44,602 nt of DNA from Alphaproteobacteria bacterium (lineage in GTDB: Bacteria; Pseudomonadota; Alphaproteobacteria; UBA8366; Aestuariispiraceae): positions 1-44,602 of the forward strand of contig SPJV01000125.1 in assembly GCA_006844765.1 (NCBI GenBank). The letters run 5' to 3'. The notes under the pieces were generated by a model. The model ran no database searches. It saw only the letters and a list, made by a program, of their open reading frames with translations, and was not told the DNA's origin. Below, in pieces: positions 26,103-34,981 of the stretch. Position numbers and translations under genes: made by a program. Numbering within the stretch: the stretch's first letter is position 1; each line of letters opens with the position of its first letter.

Positions 26103-27503
26103 TCAGACGCTTCGGGTCCGCCAGCTATCGACATAGTTCTCACGAGCATCTTTGGAATAAGGCGTAGCCGATACACGGACACGAATCTCGGTCTGCTTGT
26201 GCCTCTCAACCGTGGTTTTTTCGGTGCCACCATTCGGCTCACCCCAGACCAGCGTCAGGACGTCACCGACCTCAATAGTGTCATCGACAACACCTAAGGA
26301 CAGCATGGTGCGCTCATTAGAGCTGTAACCGCTGAACATGGAGAAACCGACGGTCTTCCCATTCATTGTTACCGCGTCATAGGACGAGGATGAATAGTTC
26401 GACAATGGCAGATCAATGGTTTTGAAGTTTTCGCCGGCAGGAGCGAACATCGATTGCATGACGGTGCTGACATCTTCCGAGTTCCATTCGAAGGTGACTT
26501 TCCGACGATGCGGTTGGTCGGCCATTTTCTCGAGTGCTTCTCGGCCGATGAAGTCATGGTCGAACTTCACGAATGGTCCATATCCCAAATCCCAAGGCGT
26601 CAGGTAATAGTCTTCGATATTGTCGGAAATGAAACTGCCGCCAATGGATGCGGTGGCTTCATAGCTTGCGGCGGGCAACCATTCGCGGAAGGCTTTTTGG
26701 CCTTCGCCGGTGTAGATCGCTGGTAATGGGGAGGGGATCCATCCCGACTCCAAGGTATTTGTCGCATAAGCGCGAGAACCAACCTGGGTAAGGCCAAGAT
26801 CTTTTCCGGCCTCCATTAAGGCATCACGGATTTCATCACCTTCCTCATAGGGCCCCCAGATTTCAAGGCCTGGAACACCGGACATGCCATGTTTCAGAGC
26901 CCGAACTTTTCGGCCAGCGATCGTGATTTCCCCCATATTGAAGAACTTGATCTCCGGAAGAGGCCCGCCATTCACGCGTTGGAGAATTTCCGGCGCGTTT
27001 GGACCTTGAACCTGATAACGGTAACGCTTGCGCATAACCGGCTTTCCGCCTGGGCGGGCAGGGGAGCGATCGTCACGATCCATGGTGATGGATTTGCCGG
27101 AAATTTGACCATGATATTCGACCCAATTAATTGTCGGCGCCCGTCCCACAAGAAGGAACTGTTCTTCCTCTAAGCGGAAAATAATAACATCACCGATGAC
27201 ATAGCCATCATGGGTGCAGGGAACGAATTGTTTGGCCTTGTTAACCGCGAAATTTGCGAAGCTGTTTATCGCTAACCCTTGCAGAAATTCAAAGGCGTCT
27301 GGTCCTTCGACCATAATTTCAGCCATATGATGCGATTGATCGAATAAAACAGCGGTTTCCCGCCATGCTCTTTGTTCATCCCGCCAGTTCGTAAATTCTG
27401 GGGGTACAACTGGGTACACATAGGCACCAATCTTTGAGTTGCGAAGCCGCTCTACCAAGTTTCCGGCGGAATTTACGATTTCGTCCAGGTTTCTCGATGA
27501 CAT
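26103..27503 (-). CDS. LigM/DesA-like tetrahydrofolate-dependent aromatic O-demethylase
   Basis: A 466-residue aminomethyltransferase-fold (GcvT-like) protein. It resembles Sphingobium LigM (vanillate/3-O-methylgallate O-demethylase) almost end to end from memory: RNSKIGAYVYPVV, AVLFDQSHHM, IIFRLEEE, GRAP (R121), FFNMGEI, LEIWGPYE, and VGSRAYATNTLESGW, whose Y246 matches the LigM catalytic tyrosine. The likely reaction moves a methoxy methyl group to THF, giving 5-methyl-THF. It acts in the cytoplasm. The substrate is probably a methoxylated aromatic acid but could be another methyl donor. It is divergent from a GntR regulator and faces a TRAP transporter beyond it. Confidence 0.88.
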   Translation of the reverse strand: MSSRNLDEIVNSAGNLVERLRNSKIGAYVYPVVPPEFTNWRDEQRAWRETAVLFDQSHHMAEIMVEGPDAFEFLQGLAINSFANFAVNKAKQFVPCTHDGYVIGDVIIFRLEEEQFLLVGRAPTINWVEYHGQISGKSITMDRDDRSPARPGGKPVMRKRYRYQVQGPNAPEILQRVNGGPLPEIKFFNMGEITIAGRKVRALKHGMSGVPGLEIWGPYEEGDEIRDALMEAGKDLGLTQVGSRAYATNTLESGWIPSPLPAIYTGEGQKAFREWLPAASYEATASIGGSFISDNIEDYYLTPWDLGYGPFVKFDHDFIGREALEKMADQPHRRKVTFEWNSEDVSTVMQSMFAPAGENFKTIDLPLSNYSSSSYDAVTMNGKTVGFSMFSGYSSNERTMLSLGVVDDTIEVGDVLTLVWGEPNGGTEKTTVERHKQTEIRVRVSATPYSKDARENYVDSWRTRSV

Positions 27504-27560
27504 GGTATTCCTCCCAATGGAATAGGGTTGTTAGCGCCGATGGATAGCCGGCGGTTATTG

Positions 27561-27588
27561 ATTCTAACCTAATGAGCGTTGTATACAA
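27561..27588 (-). promoter_or_regulatory. Promoter of the O-demethylase gene with overlapping operator
   Basis: On the minus strand, TTGTAT (plus 27583-27588), a 16-base spacer and TAGAAT (plus 27561-27566). The -35 box is part of the perfect palindrome TTGTATACAA (27579-27588), so a bound GntR dimer would block polymerase. Confidence 0.6.
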
Positions 27589-27744
27589 TTTTGTGAGGAA
27601 CTCAAGCGACGAATTGCCGGTTCTTACGCAGGATGACAGGTGTAGAAGAGGAGTCTTTGCGGAAAAAATCAGTCAAATCCTATAAAATTTCGAGATAATG
27701 ATAGTGATTTTCGGAATTGTCATTTATGTTGCGTCAAGTTTTGA

Positions 27745-27784
27745 TTGGCGCAGAAACTCCGAAATTGTATTATATGTATACATA
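27745..27784 (+). promoter_or_regulatory. Promoter of the GntR gene with downstream operator
   Basis: TTGGCG (27745-27750), a 17-base spacer and TATTAT (27768-27773). The 12-base palindrome TATGTATACATA (27773-27784) abuts the -10 and covers the likely start site, as expected for autorepression. Confidence 0.6.
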
Positions 27785-27849
27785 AATGGAGATGTGCACG
27801 GGGATCAATGCGCAATCGACCATACCGTAACGGAACTTTGTGAGGGGGC

Positions 27850-28587
27850 ATGGCAAGCACAAGAGAAAAAGCACTTTCTCAAACACTGAGGGCTGCCTTG
27901 GGTGTGCGGGACTTGCTTTATGCCGGCGTCTATCAGCCGGGAGAACGATTGTCGGAGATAGCGCTTTCGGAAAAGCTTGGCCTTTCACGAACGCCGACCC
28001 GGGCGGCCCTGGCTCGACTGGAGCAGGAGGGGCTTGTGGAACAGATCCCATCCGGCGGCTATGCTGTTCGTACCTTCAGCAAGAATGACATTGTCGACGC
28101 AATTGAACTGCGCGGGGTATTAGAAGGAACTTCGGTGCGGTTGGCGGCAGAACGCGGTGTTGATAGTGCCCTTATGACGCAAATCTTTGAAATTCTGGAT
28201 CGTTTGGATGGAATCGTCGATGTGCCAGCAAAGGATTTGGACTTCGAAGCCTATCACGAATGCAATGCCGTCTTTCATGATCTTCTGAAATCATTGTCCG
28301 GAAGTCGGGTTATTCATCAGGAAGTTGAGCGGGTGAGCAATCTACCATTCGCCGATCCAAGCGCCTTTCTGACGGCGCAAGTCGACTTTCCAGAGTTTCG
28401 TGCATCCTTATTGGTCGGGCAGTCCCATCATCGGGGAATTGTTGAGGCTGTTGCGAAACGGGAAGGGGCCCGGGCAGAGGCGCTGGCGCGGGAACATGCG
28501 CGTTTGGCCCTTCAAAACCTAGATTATGTCATGAAAAATCAATCAATTAGGCAACGGATTCCGGTGCTTTCACTCATAGATAACTAA
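27850..28587 (+). CDS. GntR family regulator, FCD subfamily
   Basis: 245 residues. The N-terminal winged helix reads GERLSEIALSEKLGLSRTP then ALARLEQEGLVEQI and a GGYAVR wing. The C-terminal FCD domain begins IELRGVLEGTSVRLAAERG and keeps the metal-ligand-type histidines (FHDLL, SHHRGIVEA, AREHAR), so a carboxylate ligand bound through a metal is likely. GTGAGGGGG precedes the ATG. Position and the shared TGTATACA sites imply control of itself and the O-demethylase, perhaps also the TRAP genes downstream. Confidence 0.92.
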   Translation: MASTREKALSQTLRAALGVRDLLYAGVYQPGERLSEIALSEKLGLSRTPTRAALARLEQEGLVEQIPSGGYAVRTFSKNDIVDAIELRGVLEGTSVRLAAERGVDSALMTQIFEILDRLDGIVDVPAKDLDFEAYHECNAVFHDLLKSLSGSRVIHQEVERVSNLPFADPSAFLTAQVDFPEFRASLLVGQSHHRGIVEAVAKREGARAEALAREHARLALQNLDYVMKNQSIRQRIPVLSLIDN

Positions 28588-28740
28588 GGGAGGACGCGTA
28601 GAGAAATATATGGATGACTGGTGCACTGGGCGCTGGAAGAAATGCGCTGATCCAATATCCAAAAATAGGTTGAAATAACGATTCGCCAATTTTGCGGTTC
28701 TTATCGAAGCGGTACCTCAACAACGCGCAAATATAAGGCG

Positions 28741-28762
28741 AACACAGACACGAATACAGACA
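28741..28762. repeat. Direct repeat upstream of the TRAP operon
   Basis: AACACAGACA (28741-28750) and AATACAGACA (28753-28762) differ by one base and repeat with a 12-base period, about 75 bases before dctP. No exact TGTATACA site is present in the 249-base gap 28588-28836, which otherwise shows nothing clear. Confidence 0.4.
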
Positions 28763-28836
28763 AATACAAAACTTCGACCAACATGTGCAACGCTAGCGAG
28801 ACCGCACATGAGAACAATACAAACTTGGAGGAAATC

Positions 28837-29865
28837 ATGTTGAAACGTATTCTGGCTGCGGGTTTTTGCGCAGCGGCACTTGCGAGCATTAGCACCGGTG
28901 CAATTGCACAGGACGTTACCCTGAAACTTCACCAGTTGCTGCCATTAAAAGCAACGATACCCGGGAAGTTTCTTGTTCCTTGGGCAGAGAAAGTCGAGAA
29001 GGAATCCGGCGGGCGCATCAAGATTGAACATTATCCCTCAATGCAATTGGGCGGAAAGCCGCCGGAACTGGCGCAGCAAGTAACAGACGGCGTTGTTGAT
29101 ATGATCTGGACGGTCATGGGTTATACGCCAGGCCGTTTTCCGCGCGCTGAAGCCTTCGAATTGCCCTTCATGGTGACGACGGCTGAGCAAACGTCCCGCG
29201 CATTTCAGGAATATTATGAAATGCACATGACGAATGATTTTCCCGGCATGAAAGTTATCGCAGTCCACACGCATGGCCCCGGTCTTCTTCATACCAAGGA
29301 TCCGGTTACGTCGCTTGAAAGCATCAAAGGCATGAAATTGCGCGGTCCGACACGGGTCATTACGCAAATGCTGAAAAGCTTTGACGCGGTGCCGGTTGGC
29401 ATGCCGGTTCCAGCCGTGCCGGAAGCCGTTTCCAAAGGCGTCATTGATGGTGCTGTTATTCCTTGGGAAATCACCTTGCCTCTCAAAATGGCTGATCTAG
29501 TCGGTAACCACACTGAGTTCACGGGTGAGCGCGGTCTCTATAGTGCAACCTTCCTCTTTGCGATGAACCAGAACAGCTACGATTCCCTTCCTGATGATCT
29601 GAAGAAAGTCATTGATGACAATTCCGGGGTGGAAGCAGCTGCTTGGGCCGGACGTGCCATGGATGGCGGTGATGTCGTTGGTCACAAGAAAGCAGGTGAT
29701 AAAGGCAATAACATCATTGTTTTGGATGAAGCCGAAACGCAGCGTTGGAAAGACGCTTCTGCGGCTGTCGTTAGTGACTGGGTTGCTGAAATGAAAGCCA
29801 ATGGTATTGATGGGCAAAAGCTTGTTGATGACGCACAGGCGCTTTTGAAGAAGCATTCTCACTAA
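28837..29865 (+). CDS. dctP: TRAP transporter substrate-binding protein DctP
   Basis: 342 residues from the ATG at 28837, which has TTGGAGGAA just upstream. The signal peptide ends at AIA-QD (residue 24), giving a periplasmic protein. The conserved arginine that pairs with a substrate carboxylate is expected in GMKLRGPTR. It follows the GntR gene on the same strand and precedes dctQ and dctM. The ligand is unknown, but the regulator and O-demethylase nearby suggest an aromatic or other organic acid. Confidence 0.92.
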   Translation: MLKRILAAGFCAAALASISTGAIAQDVTLKLHQLLPLKATIPGKFLVPWAEKVEKESGGRIKIEHYPSMQLGGKPPELAQQVTDGVVDMIWTVMGYTPGRFPRAEAFELPFMVTTAEQTSRAFQEYYEMHMTNDFPGMKVIAVHTHGPGLLHTKDPVTSLESIKGMKLRGPTRVITQMLKSFDAVPVGMPVPAVPEAVSKGVIDGAVIPWEITLPLKMADLVGNHTEFTGERGLYSATFLFAMNQNSYDSLPDDLKKVIDDNSGVEAAAWAGRAMDGGDVVGHKKAGDKGNNIIVLDEAETQRWKDASAAVVSDWVAEMKANGIDGQKLVDDAQALLKKHSH

Positions 29866-29962
29866 TTTAGTTTGCACGGGCTGCTAGGTCGCGTGCTAAA
29901 ATTTTTGTCTCTGGCCCGGTCGAATTGCCTGTATGGCGGTTCGACCGGGTTGATTCAGGACG

Positions 29963-30493
29963 ATGGCCATCATGATAAAGTCAAACTCGGTTTCTCGCGG
30001 CATCAGAAACGTTTCGCGCATTGTTGCCATATTTGGCGGCTTTCTGTTGCTCGCAGTGTTGAGCATCGTGGTCATCAGCGTCTCGGGGCGAGCGCTAATA
30101 TCCATTGGTCTAGGCCCTATTCCTGGCGATTTTGAATTGGTCGAGGCCGGGACCGCACTCGCTGTATTTTGCTTTCTACCATGGTGTCAGTTTGCAAGAG
30201 CCCATGTCTCCGTCGATATCATGAAGGGCATTTTCGGCCCTAAAATCGATACCAGTTTGGAGACCCTCTTCAATATCATCATGACCATCGTGATGGCAGT
30301 GATCTTGTGGCGTCTTTGGGCTGGCATGCATGACAAGATGGCCTATGGAGAGACATCATTCATTCTTCAATTCCCTGTTTGGTGGGGATATGCGGTTTGT
30401 GTGCCGGCGGCAATTTTATCCGTGATTGTGTCCTTTTGGACTGTTCTTGAACGGATCGGGCTCGTCCATGATGACCAGGTCGAGAGCCGTTAA
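29963..30493 (+). CDS. dctQ: TRAP transporter small permease DctQ
   Basis: 176 residues with four membrane helices (about 19-42, 62-80, 98-118, 138-160). WCQFARAHVSVDIM is the family's conserved cytoplasmic turn. An ATG three codons later is also possible. It lies 97 bases after dctP and 17 before dctM. Confidence 0.92.
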   Translation: MAIMIKSNSVSRGIRNVSRIVAIFGGFLLLAVLSIVVISVSGRALISIGLGPIPGDFELVEAGTALAVFCFLPWCQFARAHVSVDIMKGIFGPKIDTSLETLFNIIMTIVMAVILWRLWAGMHDKMAYGETSFILQFPVWWGYAVCVPAAILSVIVSFWTVLERIGLVHDDQVESR

Positions 30494-30510
30494 TAGGGAA
30501 GCCATAGATT

Positions 30511-31827
30511 ATGACAAAGCTTGAAATTGCGATATGGTCGTTCCCTGTATTGCTCGCCCTGATCGGTTTTCGGATGCCAATTGGATTAGCGATGCTCGTT
30601 GTCGGCGCTGTCGGCTCGTATCTGGTGAACGGGTCATCGCTGCAGGTTCTCGCACAGCTGAAATCGGTTCCCTATGACACATTCTCCAATTATTCCTTGG
30701 GGATTATTCCACTGTTTTTGTTGATGGGACAGTTCGCGACATGTGGCGGAATGTCTAAATCATTGTTCAATGCGGCTGAATCTTGGCTGGGACATCGCCG
30801 TGGCGGTGTTGCCATGGCGGCCGTAGGTGCCTGCGGAGGCTTTGGTGCTGTCTGCGGCTCGTCCTTGGCAACGGCCGCAACGATGGCGCAGGTAGCGCTA
30901 CCAGAACTACGGCGGTTTGGGTATTCAGGCTCATTGTCCACCGGCGCCCTAGCAGCCGGGGGTACGCTTGGCATTTTGATCCCGCCATCTGTGGTGCTTG
31001 TGATCTATGCATTATTGGCTGAGCAAAACATCGCCAAATTATTCGTTGCTGCTGTGATACCGGGGATTTTGGCAGCGCTTGGCTATATGCTGGCGATTGC
31101 GGTCTATGTTCGCTTGAAGCCAGAAAGTGCCGGAATTCGCCCGCCAATACCCTATCGTGAGCGCTTCTTGGCCTTGGCGCGGGTCTGGCCGGTGCTTCTT
31201 GTTTTCGCTTTGGTCGTTGGCGGTATTTACGGTGGGTTTTTCACACCGACAGAGGGCGCGGCCTTCGGCGCGGCAGGGACAGGCCTTATTGCACTGGCGA
31301 ATGGGGGGTTAAACATGGAGCGCATGATTAATGCGCTGATGCAGACCGCCTCATCAAGCGCGATGATTTTCTTCATCGTTTTGGGGGCGGCCATATTCAA
31401 TTCATTCCTGGCCTTTGCCCAACTTCCGCAAGAGGCAGTTTCTTGGGTCAATGGACAGGGATTTTCTGCCTATACGGTTTTGATTGGTATTTTGCTTTTG
31501 TACTTGGTCTTAGGCTGCTTCATGGATTCTCTATCCATGATCCTGCTGACTGTGCCGATTTTCTTCCCGATCGTATCGGAATTGGATTTTGGGCTTAATC
31601 CAGAAGCCTTCGGTCTCTGGTTCGGAATTCTGGTTTTGATCGTTGTCGAGGTCGGGCTCATCACACCGCCAGTGGGCATGAATCTGTTTATTATCAACTC
31701 GATGGCAAAAGATGTCCCGATGGTTCAAACCTATTCCGGCTCCCTGCCATTCTTAGTGAGTGACATGCTGCGCGTCATCCTCCTCGTCGCATTCCCCTCG
31801 ATCACCTTATTTCTGGTGACTTTCTGA
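30511..31827 (+). CDS. dctM: TRAP transporter large permease DctM
   Basis: A 438-residue channel subunit with about 12 membrane helices. Family blocks are FLLMGQFA, AVCGSSLATAATM, GGTLGILIPPS near residue 150-160 and ITPPVGMNLFIINSM in the C-terminal half. With DctP and DctQ it forms a Na+-driven organic acid importer. The gap to the next (convergent) gene, 31828-32067, holds no gene or clear terminator. Confidence 0.95.
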   Translation: MTKLEIAIWSFPVLLALIGFRMPIGLAMLVVGAVGSYLVNGSSLQVLAQLKSVPYDTFSNYSLGIIPLFLLMGQFATCGGMSKSLFNAAESWLGHRRGGVAMAAVGACGGFGAVCGSSLATAATMAQVALPELRRFGYSGSLSTGALAAGGTLGILIPPSVVLVIYALLAEQNIAKLFVAAVIPGILAALGYMLAIAVYVRLKPESAGIRPPIPYRERFLALARVWPVLLVFALVVGGIYGGFFTPTEGAAFGAAGTGLIALANGGLNMERMINALMQTASSSAMIFFIVLGAAIFNSFLAFAQLPQEAVSWVNGQGFSAYTVLIGILLLYLVLGCFMDSLSMILLTVPIFFPIVSELDFGLNPEAFGLWFGILVLIVVEVGLITPPVGMNLFIINSMAKDVPMVQTYSGSLPFLVSDMLRVILLVAFPSITLFLVTF

Positions 31828-32067
31828 CGATCTCGCTCCGTTCACGTGATGTGGATGATCAGCCAAACATTGGCGCGCAACCTTTGCATCGCCCCGGCTT
31901 CTCGTGTCCTTAAGTAAGGCGCCGAAGGCAAGCGCAATAGGTAAGAGCTTAGTTGGCCTCCCAACCTCTTTAGCCCCTCAATCTAGTTCGCATTGGTGAA
32001 TCAAGGGCTGTCGGCGAGGAAATTTGGATCCCAATTTTCCGCCTGAATAGGCCTTTTCACTCCGAGT

Positions 32068-32880
32068 TCATTCTTTGTCTGATTTATGAAGCAGATAGAC
32101 AGACAAGAAGATCAAGCCGAGTGAAAGAACGACGATCACGGTGCCGACGGCGTTGATCTCCGGCGTTATGCCTCGGCGTAGGGTTGAGTAGATATACATC
32201 GGCAGTGTGTTATCTCGGCCCGTCAGGAAGAAGGTCACCGGGATCTCGTCAAAGGAAACGGTGAATGACAAAAGGGCGCTGCCGATCATGGCTGAGCGGA
32301 TATTGGGCAGGGTGACATAGAAGAATGTCTGCCAAGGGCGCGCGCCCAAGTCAGAGGACGCTTCCTCTATCCGCCGATTGAAGCGCTGCAACCGGGCATA
32401 GACCTGGGTCACGACAATGGAGACCAATCCCGTCGCATGTCCCAAAATGACCGTTTCCAGACTGAGGTTGATGCCCATCAGCTTGAACATGTTGAGCATC
32501 GATATGCCTGTGATGATTCCCGGCAATGCGATTGGCAGCAGGATCAGCCGCCGAAACACCGTTTTCCCCGGGAAAGCATAGCGGTCGAGTGCGAAGGCCG
32601 CCGCAGTGCCGATTACCAGCGTGATCGCGGTCGCCATCGCCGCCACATAGAGGCTGTTGGCAATGGCCTGAAGCATGTCAGAATTGTTCAGAAAGGCCTC
32701 ATACCATTTCCATGTGAAGCCTCGAAGGGGCAGGGTGAGGGAGCGATTGTCATTGAAGCTGAAGATAATCAGAACAACGACGGGGATATAAAGGAATGCG
32801 AGCGCGCCTGCTGCGAGAAGCGATAGCAGGCTGTCGCCGACATTCTCCTGAACCCGCGAATATGATCGCCTTGTTGCCAT
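32068..32880 (-). CDS. Polyamine-type ABC transporter permease (PotC-like)
   Basis: 270 residues with six predicted helices. The ATPase-coupling EAA loop is IEEASSDLGARPWQTFFYV (about residues 156-174). It is the last gene of a nine-gene minus-strand operon, 13 bases after the partner permease. Confidence 0.93.
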   Translation of the reverse strand: MATRRSYSRVQENVGDSLLSLLAAGALAFLYIPVVVLIIFSFNDNRSLTLPLRGFTWKWYEAFLNNSDMLQAIANSLYVAAMATAITLVIGTAAAFALDRYAFPGKTVFRRLILLPIALPGIITGISMLNMFKLMGINLSLETVILGHATGLVSIVVTQVYARLQRFNRRIEEASSDLGARPWQTFFYVTLPNIRSAMIGSALLSFTVSFDEIPVTFFLTGRDNTLPMYIYSTLRRGITPEINAVGTVIVVLSLGLIFLSVYLLHKSDKE

Positions 32881-32893
32881 CTCCGTTTCCCCC

Positions 32894-33763
32894 TCAATCC
32901 AAGTCGATGCGACCGGCTCTTTCCAGCCGGTCTGATAGAGAAATGATGGTAAGCACGATCACCAGCATCACGATTGAAAGCGCGGCACCCAGCGGCCAAT
33001 TCAAGGCCGCGCCAAACTGGCTTTGAATGATGGTGGCGATCATCGCACCATTCGGCCCGCCGACAAGGAACGCTGCGACGAAATCACCAAAAGTCAGGCA
33101 AATGGTGAAGGTCGCCCCCGCGATCACACCGGGCATGGAAAGCGGCAAAGTAACGTTTAGGAAGGTGCGGATCGGGCCGACGCCCAAATCCTTGGAAGCC
33201 TCGATCATACTGCGGGGAATTTTCTCGAGCGCCATATAGATCGGCATGACCATGAAGGGCACAAATATGTAAGTCAGTGTCACCACCATGGAGAACTGGT
33301 TATAGAGAAAGATATCCGTCGGCGCGTCCAGAAAGCCACTCCAGACCAGGAAGGAATTCAACACGCCCTCGCTGCCAAGAATGGTCTTCCATGTGTAGGC
33401 GCGCAGCAGATAGGACACCCAAAGCGGCACGATCACAGCCATGTAAAGCGCGGTGCGGAGCTGCTTGCTTTGAATCTTGAAGACCAGAACATAGCTCAGC
33501 GGATAGGCGATCAGTAACGATGACAATGCAACGATGATGGCGATCTTCGCTGTCCGGAACAGGACTTGGAAATACTGCGGGTCGGTAACGATCGTGATGT
33601 AGTTAACGAACTCGAACGCCGGAACGAATGTCGGGAATTTCTTGAGGTAAAAGCTATAGGTGAACATCACCATATAGGGGATGAACAAGAAAATGATCGT
33701 CCATAAGAATGGACCCGATACTACAGAATATGTTGTTAGCTTCTGGCGCGTGGCTTCCTTCAT
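32894..33763 (-). CDS. Polyamine-type ABC transporter permease (PotB-like)
   Basis: 289 residues with six predicted helices. The EAA loop is MIEASKDLGVGPIRTFLNV. Its ATG overlaps the TGA of the ATPase gene by four bases, indicating coupled translation. It pairs with the PotC-like permease to form the channel. Confidence 0.93.
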   Translation of the reverse strand: MKEATRQKLTTYSVVSGPFLWTIIFLFIPYMVMFTYSFYLKKFPTFVPAFEFVNYITIVTDPQYFQVLFRTAKIAIIVALSSLLIAYPLSYVLVFKIQSKQLRTALYMAVIVPLWVSYLLRAYTWKTILGSEGVLNSFLVWSGFLDAPTDIFLYNQFSMVVTLTYIFVPFMVMPIYMALEKIPRSMIEASKDLGVGPIRTFLNVTLPLSMPGVIAGATFTICLTFGDFVAAFLVGGPNGAMIATIIQSQFGAALNWPLGAALSIVMLVIVLTIISLSDRLERAGRIDLD

Positions 33764-34872
33764 CGGACCGTGTCCTCGGAAAGCCGAAATACAGATACGA
33801 TTTCGGAATTCATGGCGAGCACGACATCATCGCCCGATGCCGGCAAATTTGACGCATTGAGTGCCAACGCCAATTGGACATCCACATCGAATAGAGTTCC
33901 GGGTTCGATCTCGACCTCAACGCGGCAGGAGCTCCCATGGAACAGGATATCTTGGACCTTGCCGGTGAGGGTGAAGCAATCACCGGGATCTTCGCCTTGG
34001 TTCAATATGCGCACTTTCTCCGGCCGGATCGTGACGAGCACGTCTTCATTCACTGAAAAGCGGGACTGACCAGGCGTGCTTCGAATTTTATGCGGCCCGA
34101 CTTGTACTTCGACTTGATCCGTGTCGGCGGCAACGACCTTGCCATAGAGCCTGTTGGAATTGCCGATGAAGTCGGCGACATAGGGGGACGCCGGATGGTC
34201 ATAAAGCTCGTCCGGTGTGCCTGATTGAACGATATTGCCGCGTTCCATGACGATCACGCGGTCAGACATGACCAAGGCTTCCTTTTGGTCATGGGTCACG
34301 AAGACAAAGGTGATTCCAAGCTTTTGATGCAGATGCTTCAGTTCCACCTGCATCGCTTCGCGCAATTTCGCATCTAGCGCGGAAAGCGGCTCATCCAGCA
34401 GCAGCACCTTTGGCTTCCGAACCAAGGCACGCGCCAGGGCAACACGTTGTTTCTGACCACCGGACAGGTTGCCGGGGCGGGCATCCGCCTTATCCAGCAA
34501 GCCAACGGTGGAAAGTGTTTCTTCGACGGCAGGGGCAATTTCGGATTTCGGCATGCCCGCGACTTTTAGGCCATAGCCGACATTTTCGCGGATGCTCATA
34601 TGCGGGAACAAGGCATAGTCTTGAAAGACGGTGTTCACCTTGCGCTCATAGGGCGGCAGATCAGTAACATCCTCACCGGCGAGGTAAATCCTTCCGGCAG
34701 TGGGCATCTCAAACCCGGCAATCATCCGAAGGGTTGTTGTCTTCCCACAGCCGGAGGGGCCGAGAAAGGTAACAAACTCACCCTCTTTAACATTGAGGGA
34801 AAGGTCGTCGACCGCGCGAATGGCGCCGGGATAGGTCTTACTGACATTTTGAATTTCGATAATATTGGTCAT
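33760..34872 (-). CDS. Polyamine-type ABC transporter ATPase (PotA-like)
   Basis: 370 residues from ATG 34872, chosen because CAGGAA lies just upstream; an ATG at 34887 adds five residues but lacks a ribosome site. Walker A is GPSGCGKT at 38-45, the signature is LSGGQKQR, and Walker B is VLLLDEPLSALD. A C-terminal TOBE domain follows (RPEKVRILNQ region), as in PotA. It energises import of the ligand bound by the PotD-like protein. Confidence 0.94.
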   Translation of the reverse strand: MTNIIEIQNVSKTYPGAIRAVDDLSLNVKEGEFVTFLGPSGCGKTTTLRMIAGFEMPTAGRIYLAGEDVTDLPPYERKVNTVFQDYALFPHMSIRENVGYGLKVAGMPKSEIAPAVEETLSTVGLLDKADARPGNLSGGQKQRVALARALVRKPKVLLLDEPLSALDAKLREAMQVELKHLHQKLGITFVFVTHDQKEALVMSDRVIVMERGNIVQSGTPDELYDHPASPYVADFIGNSNRLYGKVVAADTDQVEVQVGPHKIRSTPGQSRFSVNEDVLVTIRPEKVRILNQGEDPGDCFTLTGKVQDILFHGSSCRVEVEIEPGTLFDVDVQLALALNASNLPASGDDVVLAMNSEIVSVFRLSEDTVR

Positions 34873-34924
34873 CGTTTCCTGCGCCATACTTGATCAAAAT
34901 AGAACCCGGGAAAAATAATCCTGG

Positions 34925-34968
34925 AAAAAAGAATCCCGGGCGGCGTTATCCACCACCCGGGTATTCTT
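34925..34968 (-). terminator. Intercistronic terminator/attenuator after the binding-protein gene
   Basis: On the minus strand AAGAATACCCGGG pairs with CCCGGGATTCTT (one bulged A), followed by TTTTCC. It sits 14 bases after the binding-protein stop and about 50 before the ATPase start. It should stop most transcripts, leaving the periplasmic protein in excess over the membrane parts. Confidence 0.7.
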
Positions 34969-34981
34969 CGACGTCTCCAAA

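Larger units (their letters stand above)
27504..27849. promoter_or_regulatory. Divergent control region between O-demethylase and GntR genes
   Basis: This 346-base stretch is AT-rich and holds no gene. It carries two predicted promoters facing outwards and two copies of the palindrome TGTATACA (27580-27587 and 27775-27782), one on each promoter, 195 bases apart. Between them I see nothing else convincing. Confidence 0.7.

Noticed and set aside
32040..32055. Terminator after dctM
   Set aside because: The stem is only four bases (GCCT/AGGC) with a short T-run, 200 bases from the gene.
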